Origin: Paraliobacillus quinghaiensis
Lineage (GTDB): Bacteria > Bacillota > Bacilli > Bacillales > Amphibacillaceae
Reading direction: 5' to 3'
NCBI RefSeq assembly: GCF_003426025.1
Contig: NZ_QJSH01000004.1
Location: 124,001 to 188,000 of the forward strand
Length of the DNA stretch: 64,000 bases
Made by a program: the position numbers and the translations under genes. Below, in pieces: positions 45,495 through 54,643 of this stretch. The number at the start of each line of letters is the position of its first letter. Within the stretch, counting starts at the first letter, position 1. Below the pieces are notes generated by a model. It was not told the origin of the DNA. It saw nothing but the letters and a program-made list of their open reading frames with translations, and did no database searches.

Positions 45495-45611
45495 TTCCGT
45501 GCACCTCCTTTGCTCTTGTTAATGTAAGTATAATATTTCCTCAGAACATTCTACACCGCTAACAGTTTGAATTAGCTTAAGTCTACAGACCGATTTATTT
45601 CTAAGACCATT

Positions 45612-45650
45612 AAAAAAAGTGCAAACACGTTGAACGTGATTGCACTCTTT
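45612..45650 (-). terminator. qox operon terminator
   Basis: AGTGCAA-CACGTT stem with AACGTG-TTGCACT, T7 on the minus strand. Confidence 0.88.
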
Positions 45651-45674
45651 TAACTTCAGTTCTAATTTTTTAAA

Positions 45675-45974
45675 TTACATCGCTGCGTGTCCTGTTGTTA
45701 AGACCCAGATTGATCCTGCTACAACAACGATTGCTAAGAAAATCGCATACGCTATGTTAATTATGTTAATACCACCAGACTTACCTTCTGTAATGTGCAT
45801 AAACATAATCAACTGTATTAACGCTTGAAAGATAGCTAATGTTCCAATGATATTCATCTTAACTGATGCTGAAAAATCTGTTTGATAGACAATAAATACA
45901 GCACCTACAGTCAATGCGATGGACAAAACAAAACCCAACACATGATTTAAAGGAAACATTGATTGTTTTTTCAT
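45675..45974 (-). CDS. qoxD: Quinol oxidase subunit IV
   Basis: A 99-aa protein with three TM helices of the cytochrome oxidase subunit IV/COX4_pro family. Last of four qox genes and directly abutting qoxC. In the aa3-type quinol oxidase it stabilises the catalytic core. Confidence 0.88.
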   Translation of the reverse strand: MKKQSMFPLNHVLGFVLSIALTVGAVFIVYQTDFSASVKMNIIGTLAIFQALIQLIMFMHITEGKSGGINIINIAYAIFLAIVVVAGSIWVLTTGHAAM

Positions 45975-46574
45975 CTACATCAACGCTCCTTTCAAGTAAA
46001 CAAAGGTAAAGATGAAGATCCAGATTACATCTAAGAAATGCCAATATAAACTCACGATAAAGAATTTACGAGATGTTACTGGTGTGATTCCTCTTCGTAC
46101 CAATTGGATAATTAATAGAATAACCCAACCAATACCAAGTGTTACGTGCACACCGTGTGTTCCTAGTAATGTAAACAATGCTGATCCAAATGCACTTGTT
46201 TGCATTGTCACACCTTCATGGACATAATGAATAAATTCGTTAATTTCCATATACATAAAACCAGCGCCTAAAAGCAAAGTAATAACTGTAAAAATAAGCA
46301 TGCCTTTTAAGTTGTTTTGACGCATTTGATGAAGTGCTAAGCCCATTGTAAAACTACTAGTCAAAAGTAAAAATGTTTCAATTAAAACATCTTTCATCAT
46401 AAGGATATCTTTTAGTGTCGGCCCATCTGCTACACCATTTTCTAATACAAAGTATCCAGCAAATAAGGTCGCAAAAAGAACGATTTCCGCACCTAGAAAT
46501 ATCCAAAATCCTAAAATAGTCATTTCATTTTGGTGCGTGCTATATTCTAACGGTGTTGATGTTTGTGATGCCAT
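45975..46574 (-). CDS. qoxC: Quinol oxidase subunit III
   Basis: A 199-aa subunit with five TM helices, including the ENGVADGP loop, ETFLLLTSSFTMGLA, and the GTHGVHVTLGIGW block of subunit III. Its start shares a base with the qoxB stop. Part of qoxABCD. Confidence 0.9.
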   Translation of the reverse strand: MASQTSTPLEYSTHQNEMTILGFWIFLGAEIVLFATLFAGYFVLENGVADGPTLKDILMMKDVLIETFLLLTSSFTMGLALHQMRQNNLKGMLIFTVITLLLGAGFMYMEINEFIHYVHEGVTMQTSAFGSALFTLLGTHGVHVTLGIGWVILLIIQLVRRGITPVTSRKFFIVSLYWHFLDVIWIFIFTFVYLKGALM

Positions 46575-48514
46575 TATAGATCACCTCTCCACTTACGTTC
46601 TGTTTCTAAAACTTTTTTAGCTGGAATATGATAACCATCATCATAATCAAATGAATTAGCAATTAAACAAGCGATTATACCGACTGAGAAAATTGCTGAT
46701 AAAATAAACATCTCAAAGACTAAGAAGAAACCTACTATTCCAAATGCTACACCCATTATGATTGGAACAGCAGAGTTACTCGGCATATGAATATCTTTGA
46801 TATCTTCTTTTTTAATTTTGTTTGTACCCTCTTTTTTATCTTTCCAGAACTGATCTAATTCCGTTACTTCTGGAATCACAGCAAAGTTGTATTCTTGTAC
46901 TGGTGATGCTGTTGCCCATTCGAGTGTACGAGCATCCCAAGGGTCTGATCCAACATCACGTGATGCGTAACGGAAACTCCAGTATAGGTTATACACTAAA
47001 GCTGCAAAACCTGCTGCCATTACTAAGGAACCTACAGCTGAGAATCCTAGCCATGGTGCCCAACCAGTACTTTCTGAATAAGTGTACATACGACGAGACA
47101 TGCCGTCTAATCCAACAAAGAACATTGGCATAAATGTTAAATTAAATCCTATCACAAATAACCAGAAGTGCCATTTACCGATTTTTTCATTTAATGCAAA
47201 GCCAAACATCTTTGGCCACCAGTAATAAAGACCAGCAAATACTGCAAACACTACACCTGGAATTAATACATAATGGAAGTGTGCTACTAAGAACATCGTG
47301 TTATGGTACTGATAATCCGCGGCAGCCATTGCTAACATAACACCTGTTACACCACCGATAGTAAAGCAAGGAATAAATGCTAAGGACCATAACATTGCAT
47401 TTGAAAATTGAATTTTACCTTTTCGCATCGTGAACAGCCAGTTAAATATTTTAACACCAGTCGGTATTGCGATCATCATCGTCGTTATTGAAAAGACTGA
47501 GTTAACTGCCGCACTATTACCCATTGTGTAAAAGTGGTGTACCCAAACAAGCATACTTAAAAATGCGATTGCTACAATAGAAACAACCATTGTTACATAA
47601 CCAAATAAATTTTTTCTAGAGAATGTAGCAATAACCTCTGAGAACATACCAAACGCTGGTAATACCACAATATAAACCTCTGGATGTCCCCAAAGCCAGA
47701 AAAGATTTAGCCACAACATCGGATCTCCACCTGCAGCAACTGTGAAGAAGTGTGCACCAAACATTCTATCAAGTGTCATCATCAACAACGCAATAGTCAA
47801 AATTGGAAATGCTGCTACAATTAAGACAGATGTTACAAGTGATGTCCATGTAAACATAGGCATCTTCAACAATTTCATACCAGGTGCTCTCATTTTAAGG
47901 ATCGTTACAATAAAGTTAATCCCTGTAGCTAGCGTCCCGATACCTGAAATTTGTAGTGCAATTGCGTAATAGTTATTACCTATATCAGGAGAGAACTCTT
48001 TTCCTGCTAAAGGAAAATACGATGTCCAACCTGCATCAGGAGAACCACCAATTACAAAGGAAATATTAAATAGTAGCGCCGCTACAAAAAACGACCAAAA
48101 ACTTAATGCATTTAGTTTTGGAAATGCCACATCACGTGCACCAATTTGCAGTGGAATTAGCACATTCATAATACCAATTAACATCGGCATTGCCATAAAT
48201 AAAATCATTACAATACCATGTGTCGTGAATATCTCATCATAATGTTGTGCATTTAAAAGTTCCAACCCAGGTCGAGAAGTCTGCGCCTTCATCATCAGAC
48301 CATCTACTCCACCACGGAAGAACATTAAGACACCAGCAATAATATACATAATCCCGATTTTCTTATGATCTACAGTGGTAAACCACTCTTTCCATAAGTA
48401 AGTCCACTTTTTTAAATACGTAATAAGTGCAATTAAACCGATCATTGTTAACCCAATACCAATTTGTGACATCAAAATTATTGGGTCACCTGTTACAAAA
48501 AAATCATATTTCAT
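46574..48514 (-). CDS. qoxB: Quinol oxidase subunit I (heme-copper catalytic subunit)
   Basis: A 646-aa heme-copper oxidase core reducing O2 to water and pumping protons. Ligands: TTHGIVMILF (low-spin heme His), WGHPEVYIVVLP (CuB His with the His-Tyr crosslink and K-channel Tyr), VWVHHFYTMG (CuB His pair) and VAHFHYVL (heme His residues). The N-terminal extra TM and length match QoxB rather than CtaD. Confidence 0.93.
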   Translation of the reverse strand: MKYDFFVTGDPIILMSQIGIGLTMIGLIALITYLKKWTYLWKEWFTTVDHKKIGIMYIIAGVLMFFRGGVDGLMMKAQTSRPGLELLNAQHYDEIFTTHGIVMILFMAMPMLIGIMNVLIPLQIGARDVAFPKLNALSFWSFFVAALLFNISFVIGGSPDAGWTSYFPLAGKEFSPDIGNNYYAIALQISGIGTLATGINFIVTILKMRAPGMKLLKMPMFTWTSLVTSVLIVAAFPILTIALLMMTLDRMFGAHFFTVAAGGDPMLWLNLFWLWGHPEVYIVVLPAFGMFSEVIATFSRKNLFGYVTMVVSIVAIAFLSMLVWVHHFYTMGNSAAVNSVFSITTMMIAIPTGVKIFNWLFTMRKGKIQFSNAMLWSLAFIPCFTIGGVTGVMLAMAAADYQYHNTMFLVAHFHYVLIPGVVFAVFAGLYYWWPKMFGFALNEKIGKWHFWLFVIGFNLTFMPMFFVGLDGMSRRMYTYSESTGWAPWLGFSAVGSLVMAAGFAALVYNLYWSFRYASRDVGSDPWDARTLEWATASPVQEYNFAVIPEVTELDQFWKDKKEGTNKIKKEDIKDIHMPSNSAVPIIMGVAFGIVGFFLVFEMFILSAIFSVGIIACLIANSFDYDDGYHIPAKKVLETERKWRGDL

Positions 48515-48532
48515 ACGCTTCTCACCCCCACC

Positions 48533-49507
48533 TTAATTTCCTTCTTGTTCTGATTCATCTTCCACTTCTTCTACTTCAGTATCTGTAATTGACAGATTTG
48601 AATCTACTTCGTCCAACTCGCCTTGCTCATAAAGATGTTCTTCATAATCTTCTGGATTGATATATTTTTCTGATCCGCCATGAGCATGATCGATCCATTG
48701 TAAATGTGTTCCATTGTATGTTTTTCGCCCTATTATACTAGGAGTCAATATTTCTGCATATTCATCTTCTGTTAATGTGTTAGCAGTATTTTTAATATCA
48801 TTAACCCATTCATTAAAATCATCTGGAGATTGAGCAATAACCTCAAAAGCCATGTGTGCATAGCCTTCACCATTAAAGCTTGTGTTTCGACCAACATATT
48901 CCCCAGGACGATCAGCTACTAAGTAAAGATCTGTCTGCATATTTGCCATTGTGTATTTTTGTCCCGCTAATGATGGAACCCAAAAAGATTGCATCGTACC
49001 CGCAGAAGTCATTTTGAACTCAATTGGATGGTTTGCAGGGATATTAACATAATTCACGGTTTCAATATCTTGATCAGGATAACTAAAGATCCATTTCCAG
49101 TCTGCAGAAGTAACATGAATAACCAATGGTTCTTCGTCTTCATATCCCGCAGGTATGTCCTCAACATCTGAAATGGTAATCACAGTTGGAATCGTTAAAG
49201 CTATCACAATTAATACAGGAATTAGAAACCATGTTATCTCTAGAGCTGTACTCCCCTCTTCATGTGGAGGTTCATAGTCCTTATTTTCAGGTTTCTCACG
49301 ATATTTCCAAACAATAATTCCAAATAAAACAAAAACAACAAGTACAATTATGGCCATAAAAATAATCGAAAATAAAATCAAATCTGTTAAGTTACGAGCA
49401 ACAGGTCCTTGTGGATCAAACACTGTTAACTTTGACTCGCAACCCGTTAATGTCAATGTTGTCATAAGTATTGCAATCATATAAAAGATAGTACGCATGC
49501 GCTTCAT
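48533..49507 (-). CDS. qoxA: Quinol oxidase subunit II
   Basis: A 324-aa lipoprotein (lipobox LTGC) with two TM helices and a cupredoxin-like domain. The CuA ligands and the C-terminal cytochrome c domain of cytochrome c oxidases are absent: the expected Cys/His loop reads FNGEGYAHMAF. This marks a menaquinol oxidase, QoxA, starting with VFDPQGPVARNLTDL. The acidic Glu-rich tail is longer than usual. First gene of the operon, SD AAAGGAG. Confidence 0.92.
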   Translation of the reverse strand: MKRMRTIFYMIAILMTTLTLTGCESKLTVFDPQGPVARNLTDLILFSIIFMAIIVLVVFVLFGIIVWKYREKPENKDYEPPHEEGSTALEITWFLIPVLIVIALTIPTVITISDVEDIPAGYEDEEPLVIHVTSADWKWIFSYPDQDIETVNYVNIPANHPIEFKMTSAGTMQSFWVPSLAGQKYTMANMQTDLYLVADRPGEYVGRNTSFNGEGYAHMAFEVIAQSPDDFNEWVNDIKNTANTLTEDEYAEILTPSIIGRKTYNGTHLQWIDHAHGGSEKYINPEDYEEHLYEQGELDEVDSNLSITDTEVEEVEDESEQEGN

Positions 49508-49632
49508 TAAACCTTCTCCTTTCTTACATCTTCATAAAAAACTTTTTTCATAACCTAAGATATTATACTTAAATGTTTATAAAGTGTAAATAATTAGTTT
49601 GTATTTTAATTATACCAATATATGTGATCGAA

Positions 49633-49669
49633 TTGTGACTAAAATAAAAACGTCACAAAAAGTTCACAA
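49633..49669 (-). promoter_or_regulatory. TTGTGA inverted-repeat cluster upstream of qoxA
   Basis: TTGTGA (49633-49638) and TCACAA (49653-49658) form an inverted repeat, with another TTCACAA at 49663-49669. Such half-sites resemble those used by redox regulators of respiration in Bacillus (Rex, ResD). They lie about 125-160 bp before qoxA. Regulator identity is inference. Confidence 0.4.
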
Positions 49670-49691
49670 TTATTATTTATCATAATCACCA

Positions 49692-49729
49692 TAAAAAAAC
49701 TTCAAAAACGGACGAATCCGCTATTGAAG
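49692..49729 (-). terminator. Terminator of the GNAT gene
   Basis: CTTCAA...CGGA-cgaa-TCCG...TTGAAG stem, T7 on the minus strand. Confidence 0.8.
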
Positions 49730-49737
49730 GCTTTAAA

Positions 49738-50211
49738 TCAGATACGCTTTGAAATAAATATACGATCTTTTATAAATCCATGTTTCTGATAAAAACGATC
49801 AGCTTCTTGATTGGCACCCCAGTAATCTAATTCTATTCGATTGGCTCCCGAATCTTTCCCTAATCTTGTAATAAAATTCATTAAAGCAGAGCCATAACCT
49901 TGTTGTTTTTTTGAAGGCTCAACACTAATTTGCCTAATAAAAATTGCACTATAGGCATAATTGAATGGACTTTCTGGATAGTTGATAAATTCGATCCATG
50001 CATAGCCAGCAGGACCTAAAGCTTCATCTAGTGCTAGCAAAAAAATGAATGATGGATTTTTCATCATCTCTTTCATATAACTTAATACAAGTTCTTGATC
50101 ATAAGGCTTAAAAAGATCTGGATATAAATGAACATGCAAATCATGCACCGACTTATTTAATTTTGCTATCGTGTGATAATCCTGTGTTTTTAATATTTGC
50201 AATTGGATCAT
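49738..50211 (-). CDS. GNAT-family N-acetyltransferase
   Basis: A 157-aa GNAT. The acetyl-CoA loop is QQGYGSAL, preceded by IRQISVEPSKK (beta-4) and followed by ELDYWGANQEADRFYQKHGF. The substrate is unknown. It lies alone between znuA and qox with its own terminator. Confidence 0.85.
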   Translation of the reverse strand: MIQLQILKTQDYHTIAKLNKSVHDLHVHLYPDLFKPYDQELVLSYMKEMMKNPSFIFLLALDEALGPAGYAWIEFINYPESPFNYAYSAIFIRQISVEPSKKQQGYGSALMNFITRLGKDSGANRIELDYWGANQEADRFYQKHGFIKDRIFISKRI

Positions 50212-50236
50212 ACTTCCTTTTTAATTTTTTATAAAG

Positions 50237-50268
50237 AAACCGCTTGGAATGATTCATTCCAAGCGGTT
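50237..50268 (-). terminator. znuA terminator
   Basis: AACCGCTTGGAAT-gattc-ATTCCAAGCGGTT, moderately T-rich on the minus strand. Confidence 0.8.
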
Positions 50269-50324
50269 ATCGTCTATAACACTATATTCACCTATGGTTA
50301 GGAAGATGATTATCAATTTCTTTT

Positions 50325-51401
50325 TTATTCTGATAAAGCTGTTTCTATTGCTTTTAAATTTCTCTCCATTAAAGTGAAGTAATCATCACCATTTTCAATA
50401 TCCTGCTCAGTTAATACCGATAAATTGTGTAGTTCCAACGACTCGATACCAGCCTCGTTTTGTATCACAGTTGCCACTTTAGGTGTGATATTTTGTTCAA
50501 AAAACAAATACTCAATATTATTTTCTCTAACAGCTTCAATAATTCTTTCTAATTCCTTTTGTGACGGCTCATTGGATGATGATAGACCTGATATTGCAAT
50601 TTGTTCTAATCCATATGCCTTCTCCCAATAACCATATCCTGCATGCGAGACTAATATTTTGTTTTGTTCATAGCTTTCAATTGTCTCATGGAATTCGGCA
50701 TCTAAATCATTTAAACGTAAAATTAAATCTTGGTAATTTGTTTCAAACGTCTCTTTTTGCTCAGGCATTAGACCTACTAGAGTATTTTTAACGTTTTCTG
50801 CTAATTCTTGGGCTAGAATAGGATCCAACCAAACATGAGGATCAACATCTCCATGATTATGACCATCATCTTCTATATGCTCTTCAGCTTCTGCGTGTTC
50901 TTCTTCATCATGTCCTTCATCTTCATGGTCATGGTCATTGCTCTCTTCTGTAGACACGTGTACTGCTTCTTCTTCATGTGCATGGATAGTATTAAGTAAA
51001 TCTATGCCTTCCGTTGCTTCAACCATTTTTACATTTTCTTCACTCAATGCTGCTTGAATCTTTTCTGCATACGTCTCCAAATTTGCCCCATTGTATATAA
51101 ACGCATCCGCTGTTGCAATGTCAACCATAGTTTTTGATGTAGGTTCATAAGTATGCGGATCAGCTCCTGCTGGTAAAATTGAGATAACATCTACATATGC
51201 TCCTCCAATTTCATTCGCAAAATATTCTAATGGATATAACGTAGTATATACTTGCAATTGTTTTTGTTTTTGTTTTTGTTTTTGTTCTTGTTTTTGTTCT
51301 TGTTCAGACTCTAATTCTGATTGGGTTTGCTCCTCTGTTCCACAAGCAAACAATAAACCACTTACTACTAATAATAGTAATAATTTATATAATAACTTCA
51401 T
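50325..51401 (-). CDS. znuA: Zinc-binding lipoprotein of a zinc ABC importer (ZnuA/AdcA type)
   Basis: A 358-aa cluster-9 binding protein. Lipobox LFAC, then a Gln/Lys/Glu repeat linker encoded by a hexanucleotide repeat (51255-51305), the SBP domain with DPHTYEPT (first His), a His/Asp/Glu-rich loop (HDHEDEGHDEEEH type) before VDPHVWLDP, and VSHAGYGYWE. The rich loop marks zinc specificity. No permease or ATPase genes are adjacent. Two Zur-like boxes precede it. ATG 51401 follows AGGGAG. Confidence 0.9.
   Translation of the reverse strand: MKLLYKLLLLLVVSGLLFACGTEEQTQSELESEQEQKQEQKQKQKQKQLQVYTTLYPLEYFANEIGGAYVDVISILPAGADPHTYEPTSKTMVDIATADAFIYNGANLETYAEKIQAALSEENVKMVEATEGIDLLNTIHAHEEEAVHVSTEESNDHDHEDEGHDEEEHAEAEEHIEDDGHNHGDVDPHVWLDPILAQELAENVKNTLVGLMPEQKETFETNYQDLILRLNDLDAEFHETIESYEQNKILVSHAGYGYWEKAYGLEQIAISGLSSSNEPSQKELERIIEAVRENNIEYLFFEQNITPKVATVIQNEAGIESLELHNLSVLTEQDIENGDDYFTLMERNLKAIETALSE
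51255..51305. repeat. Hexanucleotide repeat inside znuA
   Basis: About eight tandem copies of TTTTTG/TTCTTG (plus strand) encode an EQKQKQ-type linker right after the lipobox. Copy-number changes stay in frame. Confidence 0.85.
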
Positions 51402-51440
51402 CACTTTCTCTCCCTCTACTTTAACGTCTAGATAGATTAT

Positions 51441-51482
51441 ATCGTAACCATTACGTTTTGTAAATAGTAATCGTTACGTTTT
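51441..51482 (-). promoter_or_regulatory. Two Zur-like boxes upstream of znuA
   Basis: ATCGTAACCATTACGTTT (51441-51458) and TAGTAATCGTTACGTTT (51465-51482) both resemble the Bacillus Zur box (TCGTAATNATTACGA core). They lie 40-80 bp upstream of znuA. The rest of the 359-bp gap (51402-51760) is AT-rich and holds the czcD promoter. Confidence 0.75.
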
Positions 51483-51714
51483 ATTTTCATCAAACTTAGT
51501 ACGGTGCTACAAAAAACTATAGGTACAAAATAATATATAACTTGGAACAGATTAAAATTCATATAAAAACAATATTAGTTACTCTTTGGGAGAAATTATA
51601 AATATTAACTTACGTTAGTTTCGTTTAATTAATAATAACTAACCCAAAAAATTCACACAGATTTACCTGTACTTTATTAAATGGTAACTTCTTGATCTAA
51701 CTAATCATATATAT

Positions 51715-51742
51715 TATAATATGAATACATGAACATATGAGT
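51715..51742 (+). promoter_or_regulatory. czcD promoter with candidate CzrA operator
   Basis: TATAAT (51715-51720) is followed directly by ATGAATACATGAACATATGA, which has the ATGAAYA-type half-sites of SmtB/CzrA operators. A repressor bound there would block transcription start. The czcD start is at 51761. Confidence 0.5.
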
Positions 51743-51760
51743 TATTATAGGAGGGATATA

Positions 51761-52657
51761 ATGGGACATGAGCATGATCATACTCATAATGCGAATAAAA
51801 AAGCCTTATTATTAAGCTTTATTTTAATTTTTGTATTTATGGTAGTCGAAGTCATTGGTGGGTTAATTACCAACAGTTTAGCACTATTATCTGATGCTGG
51901 TCACATGTTAAGTGATGCTGGAGCACTAGGGCTTAGTTTGTTAGCCTTCAAATTTGGTGAGAAGGCTGCAAGCTCTACCAAAACTTTTGGTTATCGACGA
52001 TTTGAAATCTTAGCTGCATTTATTAATGGAATTACGTTATTAGCTATATCTATCTATATTTTCTGGGAGGCATATAACCGTTTCTTAGAGCCTCCTAGTG
52101 TTAATGGAAGTATGATGGTTATAGCAATTATTGGGCTTGTAGTAAATATATTAGTTGCTTGGATTTTAATGCGTGGTGATACGGAAGATAATCTAAATTT
52201 ACGCAGTGCATTACTACATGTGTTTGGGGATCTACTCGGTTCTGTTGGGGCGATCATTGCTGGGATATTGATTCTATTGTTTAATTGGAATATAGCTGAT
52301 CCAATCGCAAGTGTCATTGTCGCTGTCTTAATCTTAATTAGTGGTTGGCGTGTCACTAAGGATTCTTTTCACGTTTTAATGGAAGGTATACCAGAACGAA
52401 TTGATATTACAAAAGTTGAAGAAAAACTTAATTCAATTGATGGCGTTAAGAGTACCCATGACTTGCATGTTTGGGCAATTACTTCTGATTTTCCTGCATT
52501 AAGCTGTCATTTAATTGTTAAACATGATTATGACAGAGATGAGATTTTACAAAATGCTTCCAAATTACTATTAGACAACTTTGAATTAAAACACACAACC
52601 ATTCAAATTGAAGGTGAAGGATCGTTAATACAAGATCATGAAGATTGCTGTAATTGA
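51761..52657 (+). CDS. czcD: Zinc-type cation efflux protein (CzcD/ZitB)
   Basis: A 298-aa CDF transporter. His-rich N-terminus (GHEHDHTHN), six TM helices, zinc-type site residues SDAGHMLSDAG in TM2 (HxxxD) and LLHVFGDLLGS in TM5, a cytoplasmic domain with HDLHVWAI, and a C-terminal EDCCN. Exports Zn, Co or Cd. ATG 51761 follows GGAGGG. Forms an operon with czrA, 21 bp downstream. Confidence 0.9.
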   Translation: MGHEHDHTHNANKKALLLSFILIFVFMVVEVIGGLITNSLALLSDAGHMLSDAGALGLSLLAFKFGEKAASSTKTFGYRRFEILAAFINGITLLAISIYIFWEAYNRFLEPPSVNGSMMVIAIIGLVVNILVAWILMRGDTEDNLNLRSALLHVFGDLLGSVGAIIAGILILLFNWNIADPIASVIVAVLILISGWRVTKDSFHVLMEGIPERIDITKVEEKLNSIDGVKSTHDLHVWAITSDFPALSCHLIVKHDYDRDEILQNASKLLLDNFELKHTTIQIEGEGSLIQDHEDCCN

Positions 52658-52678
52658 TTGAAATAAGGGGTGAGCATA

Positions 52679-52996
52679 ATGGACCAAATAAGAAAAGAAG
52701 ATTATCACAGCCTTGATGAGGAGACGCTTTTTATTGTTTCTCAGACATTTAAGGCATTATCTGATCCAACACGTATTCGGATTTTACATTTACTATTTGA
52801 AAAAGAGTGCTCTGTTACAGAAATATCGGATTGTTTAGAACTAAAACAATCCAATGTATCTCATCAGTTACGCTTCTTAAAAAATTTACGTTTAGTGAAA
52901 TATCGACGAGAAGGTAAAACAATTTATTATTCCCATGATGATGAACATGTAATGAAAACACTTCAGCAAACAATTCACCATGCCTTACACGAATAA
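52679..52996 (+). CDS. czrA: CzrA/SmtB-type zinc-responsive repressor
   Basis: A 105-aa ArsR-family repressor. [26 protein letters not shown]; the alpha-5 zinc site is exact: D88, H90, H101, H104 with the DxHx10HxxH spacing of staphylococcal CzrA. Zinc binding should release it from the czcD promoter. ATG 52679 follows AAGGGGTGA. Second gene of the czcD operon, so it regulates itself. Confidence 0.9.
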   Translation: MDQIRKEDYHSLDEETLFIVSQTFKALSDPTRIRILHLLFEKECSVTEISDCLELKQSNVSHQLRFLKNLRLVKYRREGKTIYYSHDDEHVMKTLQQTIHHALHE

Positions 52997-52999
52997 TAC

Positions 53000-53050
53000 A
53001 TCAAGACAGGGAAGTAGTTAGTAATCCCTAACTGCTTCCCTGTCTTGATT
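53000..53050. terminator. Bidirectional terminator between czrA and spoVR
   Basis: A 22-bp near-perfect stem, ATCAAGACAGGGAAG with CTTCCCTGTCTTGAT and inner AGTTAG/CTAACT. Confidence 0.82.
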
Positions 53051-53110
53051 ATACTAAGCTGAATTAACGACCCATTTCACCGAATTATCGCTTAGTTAAA
53101 AATGAAGTGA

Positions 53111-54535
53111 TCAGATATATTTCTTACTAACCCTAGTGCCATCATAAGTAAATAATGCTAGTTTGTCTTCAACTTCAGTTTCTATATGAACTGTCCTACC
53201 CCATAGTTGATAAATATAAGGCAATGTTTTCTCTAGATAGTGCAGATCAAGTTCTATATCTTCATAATGATGCTTTAAATAAAGCTCACCATTTCCAAAA
53301 TAATCTCCATTTTGGACAGTGATATATGGAAATCCACCATTTACACGCATTGTAATTAATTGGTCACGAATCCTTTCCCAATTTTTATCAATCACCTTAT
53401 AATCATTTCCTTTTTTTTGGAAAAGATATAAGTCTTCTCTTTCCACTAAATCTTTTGTTAAATAATTTCTCAAAAAAGATATATCTGACTCAATCTCTCT
53501 TACTTCAAATATCTTTTCACGACCTTTTCCAGGAACTGCTCCCCACTTTTTCATTTCGTCTGAAGGATGATCAAATCTCTTCTCTATATCCTCGAACATT
53601 TTCACGCCCAAATAATAGGGATTAATTTGAGTCTTAGATGGTTGCACAACACCGGCGTTTAGACTAGCAAACTCAACTGCTTCTCCACTACCTAAATTCA
53701 TTTCTCGCAAAATTCTTTGATGCCAGTAAGAAGCCCAGCCTTCGTTCATAATTTTCGTCTCTAATTGAGGCCAGAAATAAAGCATTTCCTCTCGCATCAT
53801 GGTCATGATGTCACGTTGCCAATCCTCTAAGTTACGACTATATTCCTCAATAAAAAGAACAAGATCCTTTTCAGGCTTAGGAGGGAACATTTTTTTCTTT
53901 TTGTTTTTATTTTTGTTTTTTGAGTTATATCCAGTCGATGGAACTTCATCTAATTCCCACAAGTCTTCATAGCTAGATTGTACGACAACATCATGATCAT
54001 CTGAATCATCAAGGCTCCAGTCTAATTCAGCTTTTATCAGGGATGGATCTATATGTTCTTGAATTGCTAAAACTGCATCTAGAAATTTCTCTACTTCTTC
54101 AATACCATGTTGCTTTTCATAAGCAGCAATTCGTTCTGCAGTTGCTGCCATACTTTCCACCATCTCACGTTGCGTGTTTTGAAAACGTGCATTATTTTTA
54201 AAAAAATCACAATGTGCTAAGACATGTGCAACAATCATTTTATTTTGGATTAAACTATTTGAATGTAATAAAAAAGCGTAACAAGGGTTTGAATTAACAA
54301 CCAGCTCATATATCTTGCTCAGCCCTAAGTCGTATTGTAACTTCATCATATGAAATTGTTTACCAAAACTCCAATGTGAGAAGCGAGTAGGCATGCCATA
54401 AGCACCAAATGTGTAGATAATTTCAGGAGGACAGATTTCATATCGCATAGGAAAAAAATCAAGCCCAAACCCTTTCGCGATTTCAGTGATCTCATCAATT
54501 GCGTATTCCAATTGTTTCTGATCTGCTTGCTTCAT
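53111..54535 (-). CDS. spoVR: SpoVR family spore-cortex protein
   Basis: A 474-aa SpoVR protein, needed for normal cortex formation in B. subtilis. Conserved blocks: [58 protein letters not shown], and [15 protein letters not shown] short Lys/Asn-rich insertion ([12 protein letters not shown]) near residue 205 is unusual. ATG 54535 with GGGGAGA upstream. Confidence 0.92.
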   Translation of the reverse strand: MKQADQKQLEYAIDEITEIAKGFGLDFFPMRYEICPPEIIYTFGAYGMPTRFSHWSFGKQFHMMKLQYDLGLSKIYELVVNSNPCYAFLLHSNSLIQNKMIVAHVLAHCDFFKNNARFQNTQREMVESMAATAERIAAYEKQHGIEEVEKFLDAVLAIQEHIDPSLIKAELDWSLDDSDDHDVVVQSSYEDLWELDEVPSTGYNSKNKNKNKKKKMFPPKPEKDLVLFIEEYSRNLEDWQRDIMTMMREEMLYFWPQLETKIMNEGWASYWHQRILREMNLGSGEAVEFASLNAGVVQPSKTQINPYYLGVKMFEDIEKRFDHPSDEMKKWGAVPGKGREKIFEVREIESDISFLRNYLTKDLVEREDLYLFQKKGNDYKVIDKNWERIRDQLITMRVNGGFPYITVQNGDYFGNGELYLKHHYEDIELDLHYLEKTLPYIYQLWGRTVHIETEVEDKLALFTYDGTRVSKKYI

Positions 54536-54643
54536 CCGTGATCTCCCCTTTTACTGAATTATCTTCAGTATATGATTCAGGCAAGCGAATGATGAAAAGG
54601 TATTGGACTTGATTATTTTGAGGATTTTATTTCAACTCGGAAA

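Noticed and set aside
45675-49507. Naming the oxidase operon ctaCDEF (cytochrome c oxidase)
   Set aside because: Subunit II lacks CuA ligands and a cytochrome c domain; lengths and motifs fit the quinol oxidase qoxABCD.
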